Shown here: piece by piece, positions 1 to 11,089 of the stretch | How the letters are laid out: every line of letters starts with the position of its first letter | How positions within the stretch are numbered: the stretch's first letter is position 1 | Source: Moesziomyces globuligerus | Lineage: Eukaryota > Basidiomycota > Ustilaginomycetes > Ustilaginales > Ustilaginaceae | Length of the DNA: 64,000 bases | Direction of reading: 5' to 3' | NCBI GenBank assembly: GCA_030849465.1 | Contig: JARVLF010000022.1 | Location: 496,001 to 560,000 of the forward strand | Translations under genes and position numbers: made by a program | Notes under the pieces: generated by a model | Database searches by the model: none | What the model was told of the DNA's origin: nothing | The model's input: the letters and a program-made list of their open reading frames with translations, nothing else

Positions 1-1456
1 CCCACGTGCACACAGCCGAGACCGGCAGGTAGGGACGCTTGGCCTTGACACTAGCCTTGGTGGCGAGCATCTTGACGAGCTCCCAAAGCATGTCGACGGC
101 GGCGGCCTTGATAATGTCGGGACGAGCGATGGCAGCGGCAGCCTGCGAAGAACCGAGGAGGTCGGCGACCGAGACGGCAGGAACCTCGATGCGGCGCATC
201 TTGACCTCGACAAACGCCGTGTACTCGCCACATCCGGCACCCTCGCAAGCGCGGCAGGTGGAGGCCTTCTTGCCCTCACAAGCCATGCAGCTCAGCTTGC
301 CCTGACCCTGGCAGCGACCGCAGCGGCGACGACCCTTCTGCATACCGGAGCCGGAACACCAGAAGCACTCGTTGCCCGCCTCACCGCGGCAGGTGCGGCA
401 AGTCTCGTTGCCGGAACCAGAGCACTTGCGGCAGGCGCCCACAGTGTTGCTGCGGGGAAGCTCGAGGAACTTGCGCGTCTTGCTCTTGATGGTGCTGATG
501 TCGAGACCCTCGTGGGTGATCTCAAGCTCCCAGGGGTTGGGCAGTTCGGGCAGCAGAGGGAGGGGGGTGGCGTCCGTGGCCCTCTTGGGGAGGCAGGCGA
601 CCTTCTTCCACACGGTCGATCGGCTCTCGAGTACGACGACGGCCTTGACGAGCGAGTGGACCTTGCTACCCTTGAGCTCGATCTTCAGGGCATCTTGTCG
701 GGCCTGGCGCTCAGCAGGAGTGATCTCCTCCTTCTTGGTCGGAGGCAGCGGTGTGCCATCCTCGCCAAACATGCGTGCCGGAGGCTCGACCAGCGAGGCG
801 AAATTCTGAGCAAGGGTGGTCTGGGCCTCCACACGGGAAGGGGGATCCTTGGTAAGAGTGGAGACACGGAAGACAATGTCATCGCGAGTCAGACCGGACG
901 AGGGCAGAGGGCAGGCACCGCCAGAGAGACTGCTAGTCTCCGAAGAGGACTTCGGCGAGCTTGAATACTGCTGGTCCGAGTCAACCGACTCGACAGACTT
1001 TCCCTTCTCGGCGCGAGTGTAGCGGGGCTGCTCGTGAACGATCTCGACGTCGTCCTCTTCACCGATGGAGTCGACCTTGGCAGCACGCACAGAAGGGTGC
1101 ATGGGGCCGCGCTGAGTTGCCACCAGGTTGGTCTGGTAGAGGTCAATGAGCTCGTCCAGTGCAGATTCATCGCGCTGGGTACGATTGAAGGTGTCGAGCT
1201 TAAGAGCGTCCTGGAGGTAGTCGATGTTGGAGAAGAGGAGGGAGTTGGGCTCGTCGGAAGCTCCTCGAGAAATCGAAAGAGGACGGGTAGCTTGAGGGGC
1301 GAGGATGTGGATCACAGGCTCCTCATCATCGGAGCACGCGCTGTGGGTCGAAACCGAGCGTTCCGATTCGGTGTAGAACGAGTTGGGGCTAGAGAAGATC
1401 GACTCGTTGAAGGCCACCGAGCGGGGCGAGACAGATCCGTATGAGTAGCCCGACAT
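1..1456 (-). CDS. SSUH2-like zinc-ribbon protein, 3' end cut off by window edge
   Basis: One uninterrupted frame runs leftward from an ATG at 1456 and leaves the window without a stop, giving 485 visible residues. Residues 1-200 are Ser-rich and probably disordered. Residues 341-408 hold six CxxC pairs (CRKC, CRTC, CFWC, CGRC, CMAC, CRAC), mostly followed by Gly, which resembles the DnaJ-type Cys-rich zinc ribbon. They are preceded by a conserved-looking segment (NPWELEITHEGL). This arrangement matches the SSUH2/Ssu-2 homologue family, whose biochemical role is poorly known. A DnaJ chaperone is the alternative, but no J domain (HPD) is seen. A TATATA element lies about 95 bases upstream of the ATG. 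The family call rests on the Cys pattern plus the flanking segment; the C-terminal part is not visible. Confidence 0.72.
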   Translation of the reverse strand, partial: MSGYSYGSVSPRSVAFNESIFSSPNSFYTESERSVSTHSACSDDEEPVIHILAPQATRPLSISRGASDEPNSLLFSNIDYLQDALKLDTFNRTQRDESALDELIDLYQTNLVATQRGPMHPSVRAAKVDSIGEEDDVEIVHEQPRYTRAEKGKSVESVDSDQQYSSSPKSSSETSSLSGGACPLPSSGLTRDDIVFRVSTLTKDPPSRVEAQTTLAQNFASLVEPPARMFGEDGTPLPPTKKEEITPAERQARQDALKIELKGSKVHSLVKAVVVLESRSTVWKKVACLPKRATDATPLPLLPELPNPWELEITHEGLDISTIKSKTRKFLELPRSNTVGACRKCSGSGNETCRTCRGEAGNECFWCSGSGMQKGRRRCGRCQGQGKLSCMACEGKKASTCRACEGAGCGEYTAFVEVKMRRIEVPAVSVADLLGSSQAAAAIARPDIIKAAAVDMLWELVKMLATKASVKAKRPYLPVSAVCTW

Positions 1457-1550
1457 GTTGCAACGAAGTAGAAGGAAGGCTGGTAGCAGGGCAGAAAAAG
1501 AAGGTCGGTGATGTCACAGCAAATGCGAGGAACCGCCCGCGGTACCGGAG

Positions 1551-1558
1551 CTATATAT
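1551..1558 (-). promoter_or_regulatory. TATA-like box for the SSUH2-like gene
   Basis: TATATA-type sequence about 95 bases upstream of the ATG at 1456, a plausible core promoter position. Inferred from position and sequence only. Confidence 0.35.
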
Positions 1559-4500
1559 GTTGGGGAGAAGGAGGTGGGAAGGTGCACAGAAAGCTTCAGG
1601 TGGAGCAGGTAAGCGAGTTGGCTTGAGAAAGGGAGAGAGCGGGACGTTTGAGCGCTGATGGGATATGATGGCGAAGAAGACGTGGATGGGCTTGACATTA
1701 TATGCAAGCTTCAAGTCGGCTACGGTCATAGCTGGCGTTGGGATAGCAGAGCACCCATACTCGAGACATGGCGGCTCGTTGCTGACTGTGCCAGAAAACG
1801 CGAGACCGGAAGCCTTCAAGGGCGTGGGATAGCTGTGTCGGTCAGGGCATGAGTGGCAGCGTGCGGTCAAGTGCGAGAGTCTCAGTGAGGGAGGCAAGAG
1901 AGTTAGAGACCGCAGAGGCGAAACGCAGTTTCGGAAGAGGCATCGTGGAACCCCGACTAAGCGCGACGGCCGGGTGTCAGAGAGCGCCGCGGGCCTGGCT
2001 GAGGAGATGCGTTGCGGCGCTTGTAGCAATGGCGGAGACGAGATGCCGAAAGGAAAGATGAGGCGTGCGGATGCGGGTGTGTCGTGAGGGGCGGTGGCTG
2101 GTCGAGAAGCGCGGGCTGCGCGGTCCGAGTGTTTCAGATATTCGGAGCCCGACCACGCCACGGCTGCAAGCGGCTGATGGTGGTGCAGTACGAACACGGC
2201 GTTTCTGTCAGATGTCTCGCTTAAGCTGTCGGAGCGGAAGCAGCGTTGAATGCGCCCATGGCCGCGCCTTTGCATTTTCAGCCTTAAATTTCATTAAATC
2301 ATTTCATTGTTCTCCACACTCCATCAACCTGGAGAGGCGCCAAGATAGGGCGCAGCATTGTTTAGAAAGCAGCGTTGTTCGTACCGAGCAGCAGGTGAGC
2401 TTCGTGAGATGTATGGCAACAAGTAAATGTGGCACATAAGTCGTTTTACAGGTGAGGCTGGCTTCCGTGCTATCAGACTAGAAGCACGGATGTCGGTTGC
2501 GAAACGGGTGATTGAGGAAAATCACGGATCGACCAAAGCACCTGGCGTCTGTGCAAACGAGAACCTACCTAGCCTTGGAGGCTCGCCGAATCGCACTGCA
2601 TCGGGGCTCCAAAGGAGCGCCATGGCGGTTTCAGGATGGCAGGGTACAGCTCGAACGTCTGGGCAGCATGGCAGGTGAGGTCGGGTCGCGACCACGGAGC
2701 CGGCCAAGAGCGACTTCGGTGTCCCGACTCTCGCCAATCTCGGTCTGACACGGGCTCTAAGCCTGCAGCGGAGAAGGTTGAGCGAGGCCAAGAAAATGAT
2801 CAGAAACCATCCGCACAGCGAAGTGCGGCGAGGCAGCTGGCCAGTCGGCGATTGGAAATGCACGAGTGGTTTTAGATCGTGTCTCGGGCGGCCACCAAGC
2901 CTGATATTCGGTCTGCAGCAGCCACACCCTCGCTCTTTTCTCGAAAATAAAAATAAAACAAAATCCAGCAACGACCAACATCAAATGCAGCTTCCGAAAT
3001 GCCTCTCGCGAAGCCGACAGTCTGGACCGCTCGAGCCATTTCTTCTCGCCTGCATTGAATTGAATAGATGCATGCAGTTGCAGGTGATAAATTTACAGAA
3101 GCCACGTTCGGTGCATATCCTGCCACAGAGCCGCCTTCTGCCCAGCCTCATCGGTAAAAATAATATCGTTCGCTAGCGTAGGCGCTTGCTTGGATTCACA
3201 GGCTCGTGTCAGAGCATCGCTCGCAGCCCTCGGACTTTTCGAGACCATGTTCATCGTGAAAGGGGTTTGCATTTGCACGTCGCAGATCTTCCTGACATTG
3301 CGAGGAAGACCGTCGGAAGCAGGAACGGTTTGACACTGTAACCCGGGCGTTCTAGCCGAGGTAGCTGAATCCGGCCGATGGCTGCAGCGTGGCAACCACT
3401 GCGCTCTCCTTGCCCTGTCGATCGCGGTTCAGGTTTGAGCGAGATAGGCTACCAACTCGAATGAATACGACAATCTCATGTTTCCGAAGCTGTACTACTT
3501 TCAAAAACTGCATCATGTCTGGCTGTCGCTGCAGACGCATAGGCGTCTGTCTGAGTGCATTTTCTCGGGAGCAAAGAGGGCTGTGTGGCTTGCTCAAGTG
3601 CAGAGCAATCCAACTGATCGAGCCACTTCTGGCTGACCTGGCATCAATTCTGGCGTAGTGAAGGGGCTTTTTCGATAGTTGCTGTCCAGCATCAAGCATA
3701 GAAGCGATCGTCAGGCAGAAGGGTCGATGCCGGTCAGAAAAGGTGCAGCGGACTCGGGAAGCATCTATCAAGGAACAGATCTGGCGTCGCCTGGCTTTCC
3801 GTCGCGAGGTGCGATGGCGGCTTGTGGTCCTGAAACTCACTTCCCATGTTACGGTCTCTCGCTTCGAGGACAGGCTACAAGGTTCAGCCCCGTCAGAAAT
3901 CCATGATGAAAGGAAGTCGCCCACGGAAGCAGGCGAAATCCCAGTGTGCAATGGACGAGAAGCGGCAGGTGGAGACGTGACGGCCCTTTTTGCTTTGGTG
4001 ACTGTCTAGACGGCAGCCTGACCGGAAGTGATACAAGATCGAGGTGAGCACGCGGCTCGTTTTTTGATGACCCGCAGGGCTGCCGACAAAAGCACACGTC
4101 TCAGGGTGTCGTCCGAAAAAGGGCTGACGAGGGACCTGGCGTGGGGAGAATAATAGAAACCGAAAGGTGGGGTATCGTGCAGTACGCTACCGCGCCGTGC
4201 TGTACTGTATGCGACAGGTCTCGGGCGCATAGGATCCCCTTATTTCCGGATCCCGGGAGGCGCAAGTCCAGACCCTCGTGTCCCGCTCGCGCTTCCGCAT
4301 CCGACATTCGGGGGCGCCCTGTATAGTGCAACCACCATCCCCAACACCGCGATGGCAATTTTGTTTTCCGCTCGGGCGCTTCGAAGTGAGCCACTCGGCT
4401 GCTGACGCCCAATTCCGCATAGGTGAAGCTGGAATCGTGGCTAGCGTGAACCTCTTTGCACTGAGAACGACGAAAGGGGAATGGAAAGCTTCATTCTGGA

Positions 4501-4961
4501 ACCCTTGGCTCGGCCTGTGACGTCCAGCTGGCCCAATGAAGTAGCGATCACCCTCTTCTCTCAAGAAGATGCTGATATAGAAAAAACGATGTGCTTGCAG
4601 TGTCACTGAGGGCTCGAGCGCATTGCTGGGGGAGCAAGTGTGCGATTTTGAGCCGACAAAGCGGTCAGCCCGTCTGTGCCTTAGACAGCCATTTTGACCC
4701 GCCGACATTTGTGCACGCCTCGGCTGCTTTGCATGCATGGTGTTTGTTGATTATTTGGATGGAATTAGCTCAGAATTTGCCGCAAATTATTTCCCCCCTT
4801 TTTTGCGTGCGACTGGGTTGCGCTCACGTGTACAACAAGTCAACTGAGACCAGGAAACCGGATCGGAATGCACTCGTTGGTCGCTCTGCAGTGCATCGGG
4901 GCGGTCCACATCGTAAATCAATTTATTTTTACATGCGCTAGTGTACTAATGCTCTTTGTTT

Positions 4962-5138
4962 ATGGTGTTGCTCGCGACCATGTGCGCCTTTCAGGTCCAG
5001 AACGCATTCGGCTGGACCATGTATCTCGGCCCGTCCGGCTGCACTGATCCCTGCGAAGTCTCTCAAGCCACGGACATATGCGAACAATTGATGCAGTGCC
5101 CTTGCTCCCGCAAGCTGCTGTCTTCAGTGAGAAGCTGA
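4962..5138 (+). CDS. Doubtful small secreted Cys-rich ORF (58 aa)
   Basis: An ATG at 4962 opens a 58-residue frame. It starts with a short hydrophobic segment (MVLLATMCAFQVQNAFG), followed by a region with five cysteines (after the leader: C26, C30, C40, C46, C48, approximate numbering). That is the outline of a tiny secreted Cys-rich protein. Nothing else supports it: no known family, no intron, and it sits in a non-coding stretch where such an ORF can arise by chance. A functional claim is not justified. Confidence 0.15.
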   Translation: MVLLATMCAFQVQNAFGWTMYLGPSGCTDPCEVSQATDICEQLMQCPCSRKLLSSVRS

Positions 5139-7425
5139 CGGTATCAATTCGGTGATGAAGCAGATGGACGCCGTCCATGACCGGATACGCTATGTGCGCC
5201 TGTTGTCGCGCTTCTAGTGACTGAGCAGTGGACTACAGGCCTATGCCAGGCATCAGGACAGGCATAGCATCTGCGATACTCGAGAAGGCATGAGATTGAG
5301 GTCGTCAAAACGGATCGACAGATTGTCCCCAGCGCTAGTATCTGACTGGCGTTCCAGTCTGCGATACTCGCCGCATACGAACGGCGAATGAGTCTTATGA
5401 CAAGCTCTCGAAGCCAATGCAGGGAGGCAGACACAGCTGCTATGCTGACAAGCTGTCGAGCTGTCAGATCGCCGTCAAGGGTCTCGTCGAGGCTTGGTGG
5501 CGACCTTTGAGGTGAATGCGAGTGCCATTGCGGTGAGCGTCAAAAGCAGGTTGGACTGGGCAAATATCGGATGATGTTTCCGATATCGAGGTTGAGATCG
5601 CCAACCCGGGTCGTTAACCCGAGCAGTTGGACTTTGGCCGATCCGTGCCAACGGTGTTCTGCCTCTGGCGAACTGTGCGGAAGAGGCTAGCATGTGTCCA
5701 CCGCGATAGTGTGAAATTGGAAAGCCGGTTCTGACACAACTTGCCGCCACCATATGCCGACCCAAAATTAAAATTAATTGATTTTAAACTTCGAAAGTTC
5801 TATTGGACCGCATGTACCTGCAGCGAGGAGTTGAGAGGGTCTGGGCTTTTCCACTTTTCTTTGTGATTCGGGCATCTGAGCCCACGTCGAAACAAAAGAA
5901 GAATCTACGGAGAGGCGAACAGACTTGAGGCCTGCATGCAGCGCGCGCCTGGACGCGTGTCTCAGTTTTACGCCTCTTCCCCCGCTTGGCTCACGGTTGC
6001 TGCGTCTGCCAATTCTCACGCCCAAGGCTTCAATACCCCTACTGAGACCGCACAAGCGCGGATGTCTCAGCGCCCGGAACGGGCAGGTGGAGGACCCCAA
6101 CCCACCCTGGGGTCAGGGCACTCAAGAGCCTGATCCTTCGACCGGCCGCTTTGCATGCAGCTCGCCGCTCACTGAGACATTCAAAGCACACTCAGCAGCT
6201 CGGCGAGGTCAGTGCAATATCGCCCAGAGTCAGCGGAGAGTTGCAGCTACGGCTGTGACTCCTAGGCGAGACCCGTGGCGCTGCCGCTGGTGGCTCCCAC
6301 GATCTCTCTCCCCAGCCCACCCACCGCCGCGACATGCCTGACGTGCTGGTTGTATGTCACCACTGTGCATTGGCCGAGTTGGCGCTCAATGCTCGCACCT
6401 CCATGAGGTTACTGGCCAAAGAGCCGACTTATCAGACATCAACCGCTCATACTCGGACGGCGGACGGCAGATTTTTGAACTGCGAACGGGCAAGTAGATG
6501 ATTCGGCGCCTGCTTGCTCAATAAAATCGTAGCCACAAAGATCGCATCTCATTGCTACCAGCTTTAAGGGCTCCGAGACAGAACTACAACCCTGGGGGCC
6601 GAAAGGCACCTCACCTCTGCCTTTGCTGTTGGTGATGCTGCCGCTCCTTTTTGACTGTCCACCTAGAATGAATGGTGGAAGCGACTGCCTGAGCGGTGCG
6701 GTGAGGTGCGTGAGATGCCGCGGGGGAGGCTTGGGCTCGCGGTCTCGGGCTTTCACCGCTCATCTCAAACCTATCAAGGACAGCGACCGAGGCGCTTGGC
6801 CCAGTGCAATCGTATCTCGACTTTTTCCATTTTTGAATTTTTAGATAAATTTGTAGTCGTCACGGCAGCTTTCCGCTTTCGTCGTGCCTCTCCAGCCCCA
6901 GGTTTGTGCGGAGCCTAGAATCAATTTGACAGCCGCCAAGCCCTTGACGCCCAGTCGAATTCTCCGCTAAGCGCGCTTTGGGCCTGGCTCTTTTCACTCA
7001 GACCACAGGCGCCACCGCCCACCACGCCCTTCCGCTTGCAGCGAATGGCACTTCGCATGCTGAGACATTCATTCACTGTGCTTTGCTTTTCGGCGTCCGA
7101 TAGCCAAACACTTCACCGTTAGTGCGCTTGCCTGTCTCCGGTACACTTGCAGATCCCGCACGCAGCACTAGGTCGATCTCGCTCCACTCAGACTCTGCGC
7201 TTTGCTGCCGTGCGGCCGAAGGCTGACTCCATTTGGCTTCGCCGACGCCTTCAACGAAGGTTCCACTCCATCAGCGGCCGCATTCATGTCGCCGTGTCTC
7301 TGAACCACCTCACCGTCGGCTAGTCTGCGTGGTTGTGCCTCCACTCCGCCAATGCGCACCAGCCATTCGCAGCACTTTCGTCTCCATTCTTCTCTGTCCC
7401 GCGGCTGCTTGAGTTGCTTTCGCCA

Positions 7426-7431
7426 TATAAA
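7426..7431 (+). promoter_or_regulatory. TATA box of the acyltransferase gene
   Basis: TATAAA 161 bases upstream of the ATG at 7592, followed by a C/T-rich leader, which is a common fungal core-promoter layout. Assignment is by position. Confidence 0.4.
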
Positions 7432-7591
7432 GCCGCTGCACTCGCCAACGTCGCTGATGTTCTCTCCCACCACAGCTCATTTCTCCCCCGGCTTTCCACC
7501 TAACCCTTGCATTCCGCGCCTTCTTTATTCCTATCACAAGAACACCGAGCACACGAAACCTCCCGGCCGTTGAACAACGCATATTTCCAAG

Positions 7592-9082
7592 ATGACGGAC
7601 GCGTCGAAGCGAGCAAGCGCGCTCAGGCCGCTCCATCTCCCGGTCTTTGTGGACGCCTCCAGCGGCGTAGACAAGTCCTACACGCCCGAAACGGACGAGC
7701 GTGGGTACACCATTCTCAGGGGTGACGCACGATTCGACGTGACGCCCAAGCCTTTCCTTGCCAACGAGGATGCCGATGTCGGCCGCAAACGCAAGCAGCG
7801 CATCCCCTACCTCGAAGGTATTCGTGGTCTGGTCGCTTTTCAAACGCTTCTTTGGGTCTTCTTCCGCCTCTTTGCACCAGCCATCGTCACGGACCGCGAC
7901 ATGGACGGCACGTTCCCCGCCGAATTCACCAAGACATGCCCAGCGTGGATGAACGTGCTGCGCAAGGTGCTCAGCCCACTCATGTTCAACGGCAGCTTCC
8001 AAGCAAACATGTATATCATCCTCATGGGTCGCGTCGCCATGCAGACCTTCATCGAGAGGAGGGATGGCCTCACGCTCGCCGGTCCGGGCTTCCGCCGTCC
8101 TTTCCGTCTGATCCTTCCCCTCGCCGTGGCACTCGCACTTACTTCCGTTGTGACGGTGCTCGGCGGCTTCAAGTACGCTAGCCAAATGGCGGACAAACTC
8201 AACAACCCTCTCGCTCAGCCTCCCAAGGTCTGGGAGTCGACGGTTGTCTACGTGAACACCGTCGTCTCGTTTGTCTTCGCTCCGTACGCATACACCACCT
8301 CGGTGGCAAGCACTTACATGCCCCCCGGTGGCATCATGTGGTTCACCTCGGTCGTCTTCCAGCAGACCTACGTCCTGATGGTCTACGCATGGGTCCTGCC
8401 CTTCACCATCTTCCGTTGGAAGAACATCGGTCTGGTCTCGTTCATCGTCCTGTCCGCGTGGATGGGCCGCTGGTCGTGGTACACGCTCACTGGTCTCGCC
8501 ATCGCCGAGTACTCGACTGTTTACAAGCAGCTCATCCCCGCCGAAGGAATCCCGCTCAACGCAGCACGAACCAAGTTCCTCAACCCCAAGCTCATCCCCA
8601 CCATCTTCGTCGCCCTCGGTGTGCTCTTCAAGTACCTCTGGATCGCCGCTTTCCCGTCCATGTACTACAACGACTACATTGGCCACATCGACCTCAACTC
8701 GGGCACGCTCAACCGCCACTGGGACTATAACAACATTGCTTACCCGCGCTGGGACGACTGGTTCCTTGCCACCGGTCTCCTTGTTCTCGTCGAGTTCAGC
8801 CCTGCACTCCAGCGCTTCTTCTCGTCTGGTCTTTTCACCTACTTCGGACGTCTCGGCTTCTCGATCGCCATGGTCTCGGGCACCGTCATGCTCAGTGTCG
8901 GCAGTCTCTTCTATAGTCACCTCACCGAGAGCCTCGGATGGACCAGCCCAGCCAAGATCACGGCAGCCCTCTTCTTCACCATGGTCCCGCTCTCCGTCCT
9001 CGCATGCGATGTCTGGTCCAGGGTCGTCGACGATGCCTCGCTTACCTTCGCTCGTGGCGTCTTCCACTTCTTCCGCACCTGA
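7592..9082 (+). CDS. Membrane acyltransferase, acyltransferase_3 family
   Basis: Intronless 496-residue integral membrane protein. After about 70 polar cytosolic residues, the family hallmark begins with IPYLEGIRGLVAF (about 71-83), the segment that opens acyltransferase-3 (O-acetyl/acyl transferase) domains. The RPFRLILPL motif at about 168-176 matches the conserved R-x-x-R-x-x-P block of the family. About ten hydrophobic segments follow to the C-terminus. Family members transfer acyl groups to sugars, sterols or small molecules at a membrane; the substrate here cannot be read from sequence. The start is the first ATG after a pyrimidine-rich leader with a TATA box. The gene stands alone, with unusually long non-coding flanks on both sides. 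A long antisense frame over it is a codon-bias shadow. Confidence 0.85.
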   Translation: MTDASKRASALRPLHLPVFVDASSGVDKSYTPETDERGYTILRGDARFDVTPKPFLANEDADVGRKRKQRIPYLEGIRGLVAFQTLLWVFFRLFAPAIVTDRDMDGTFPAEFTKTCPAWMNVLRKVLSPLMFNGSFQANMYIILMGRVAMQTFIERRDGLTLAGPGFRRPFRLILPLAVALALTSVVTVLGGFKYASQMADKLNNPLAQPPKVWESTVVYVNTVVSFVFAPYAYTTSVASTYMPPGGIMWFTSVVFQQTYVLMVYAWVLPFTIFRWKNIGLVSFIVLSAWMGRWSWYTLTGLAIAEYSTVYKQLIPAEGIPLNAARTKFLNPKLIPTIFVALGVLFKYLWIAAFPSMYYNDYIGHIDLNSGTLNRHWDYNNIAYPRWDDWFLATGLLVLVEFSPALQRFFSSGLFTYFGRLGFSIAMVSGTVMLSVGSLFYSHLTESLGWTSPAKITAALFFTMVPLSVLACDVWSRVVDDASLTFARGVFHFFRT

Positions 9083-9609
9083 TTGCCTCAAAAGTCACCT
9101 GCCCCTATTTTGTCCTTTAGATACCCGCAGTCCTTGTCTGCAGCCACATGCACTATATCACGCCAGCCGTGCACTACACCTATCGCTTAATGAATGGTCT
9201 CGTTGTCATCATCTACACATTCGGATCATGTGCGTGAGCGCAAAATTTGGGATCGAGAGGATTGTGGCCCAGTTAGGACCGACCTGACCCAGGAGCGCAT
9301 GCAGCTCCCTGGTTGAGAAGAAATGGCGTGCTCCCAGACAGCAGTCAATGAGAAAGACTACGCGCACATCGTGCGCATCTTCGAATACACAGATATTGAA
9401 TGAAGACATGCGTCGGCGAGCTGTAGCGCTGACACACTATCACGCCAGGGGCTCGTGCCGAGTCCACTGAAGGACACCACTCCCTGTGCAATGCCCGAAC
9501 AGTTTTATGGGCCAGCTCTGCAGTGCTGAACAAGAGAAACAAGGTCAGCGGGTTTCGACAGCCCGAGCCACATATCGGCGATACCAGCTTATAGGTCGTA
9601 GCCCGAATT

Positions 9610-9634
9610 CATCAGCCCCAATGCCAGGCTGATG
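9610..9634. repeat. Perfect 8-bp inverted repeat (hairpin)
   Basis: CATCAGCC, nine bases, then GGCTGATG. It lies about 530 bases downstream of the acyltransferase stop. It could form an RNA hairpin if the 3' UTR is long; function unknown. Confidence 0.4.
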
Positions 9635-11045
9635 ATGAGCGCTCAGTAGCTTCTTGGAGGTGTTTGTCACCTCAATATCATTCACGTTTACTCATGCTGT
9701 AAGAAGTCCTGTAATATCTCATCTTTCTCTCTGGTGAACACGAACTCCGTTAGCCAAGTTCTACAGTACTTCATTGCCTTCGTGCGCTACCACGAAGCAC
9801 GGAGGTCAGAAGACCCGCCGACTCTGGCAAGGCCAGAAGCGATTCGATTGCGACTAAGATCAGGGCGGGATCAGGACTGAAGAGATGAGGATCGGGCATC
9901 AGATGCTGGGTCAAGTCAGACGGGACAAACACTGATCTACATCCTGCGGACTCAGTGGCCCCTGAGTGGAAGTTGGAGGGGCTGACAGAGAGAAAGTGTC
10001 GGACGGAGACCTCGAACATGTGTCATAGGTGAAGATCTCAGTCTATCGATTCAGCGGCGGCAGAGCTGATAGAAGACGGGACTATAGCACTCAAAACAGT
10101 GAGGCAGGGTCAAGCGCCAAGACATGCCGAGCTCCCCGATTCTATTGTGACATGTGTCCACTGTCATCTTACAGCTGCATGCCTGCATGCTCCAGAATCG
10201 TCTGAAATTTTTATGTGGAATGCGCTTGCTCGGATCATATGAGGACACTGGATCGAAGAAGCCGACAGGTAGCCGACCGGGTAGGGGGGGAGGATGGGAA
10301 TGGCTGTGGTGGCAAAGATGGCCGACCGAGAAATGGGGTTCTCAATTTGTCTCAGGCGAAAAGTCTTCGGGCCAAGTATGACCGGGAAAGAGGTGGTACG
10401 TGTGTCGACAGACGGTGTCCGGAAGGAACAGAAGGCGTCGGAACTGCGGCCTAGCTTGTCCAACCTGCAAGGAAGAGCGACCAGATCTGGGCTCGCATGG
10501 AGCCATACCGGAAAAACTATGCTTCAGATGTGATGGAGCCGTGCAATCACATCCGACAGACAAAGCATGGTGCATGCCGAGGAAATGTATCGCCAAATCG
10601 ATCTTGGCGAGCAGCCCGACGTCGGCCGCTGAAGCACTCCATCGCCAACGTTGCGCCGGGAAAATGAGTATTTTGCTGAAGCCAACGATGGGCCCAAAGG
10701 GTGAATCGAGAGGTCTTGACAGCTGAGCTTAAGATCACATGGTCGAAAGACACACGGCAGCGGCAATTTGTTGCAACGTGAAGTATAAGCGCTACTCCTC
10801 GACCAGCTAGTGGCTGAAGTTGAAGCGGACTGAACTGCGCCATGGCGTGAGAGAAAGAGTGCTGGGATGTGATCTCGACCACGCGGCCTTCGGTACCATG
10901 AAAAAGCAACCGAAGCGGGGAGTCCTTCCGAAACTCCCATAGCTCATTGTCGTACACGGTAGTGGGGCTCGGGACCACCAGTGGGCATGCCAAACCTGTA
11001 CCGATCGATTTGCGCATGCATCTCGAGCGATGTTCGGCAAGTTGG

Positions 11046-11089
11046 CCGAATGGTCATTACAGGTGTACCGAATGGTCATTGGAGGTGTG
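11046..11089. repeat. 22-bp tandem duplication
   Basis: Two adjacent 22-bp copies beginning CCGAATGGTCATT, differing at three positions. It sits in non-coding DNA with no visible coding role. Confidence 0.6.

Larger units (their letters stand above)
1457..7591. other. Gene-poor 6.1-kb region
   Basis: No ORF here has a recognisable domain or convincing protein-like composition. The left end should contain the promoter of the SSUH2-like gene and the right end the promoter of the acyltransferase gene. Composition is more AT-rich than in the genes, with A/T-rich patches near 2935-2965, 4780-4800, 4915-4930 and 5765-5790. One small Cys-containing ORF (4962-5138) is listed separately as a doubtful candidate. 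I saw no tRNA, transposase or reverse-transcriptase signature. Confidence 0.6.

Noticed and set aside
1514..2275. 253-codon minus-strand frame upstream of the SSUH2-like gene
   Set aside because: Composition is not protein-like, there is no domain, and it covers the presumed promoter with its TATA element.
3352..3951. 199-codon minus-strand frame in the gene-poor region
   Set aside because: No recognisable domain, no supporting splice or promoter features; this length is expected by chance in GC-rich DNA.
7310..9091. 593-codon frame on the minus strand over the acyltransferase
   Set aside because: It is antisense to a clear membrane-protein gene. Highly charged Glu/Asp/Arg composition without a domain is typical of a codon-bias shadow.
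10400..10726. Zn2Cys6-like pattern (RRRRNCGLACPTCKEER)
   Set aside because: The basic stretch and first CxxC resemble a zinc cluster, but the spacing of the later cysteines is wrong and no transcription-factor body follows.
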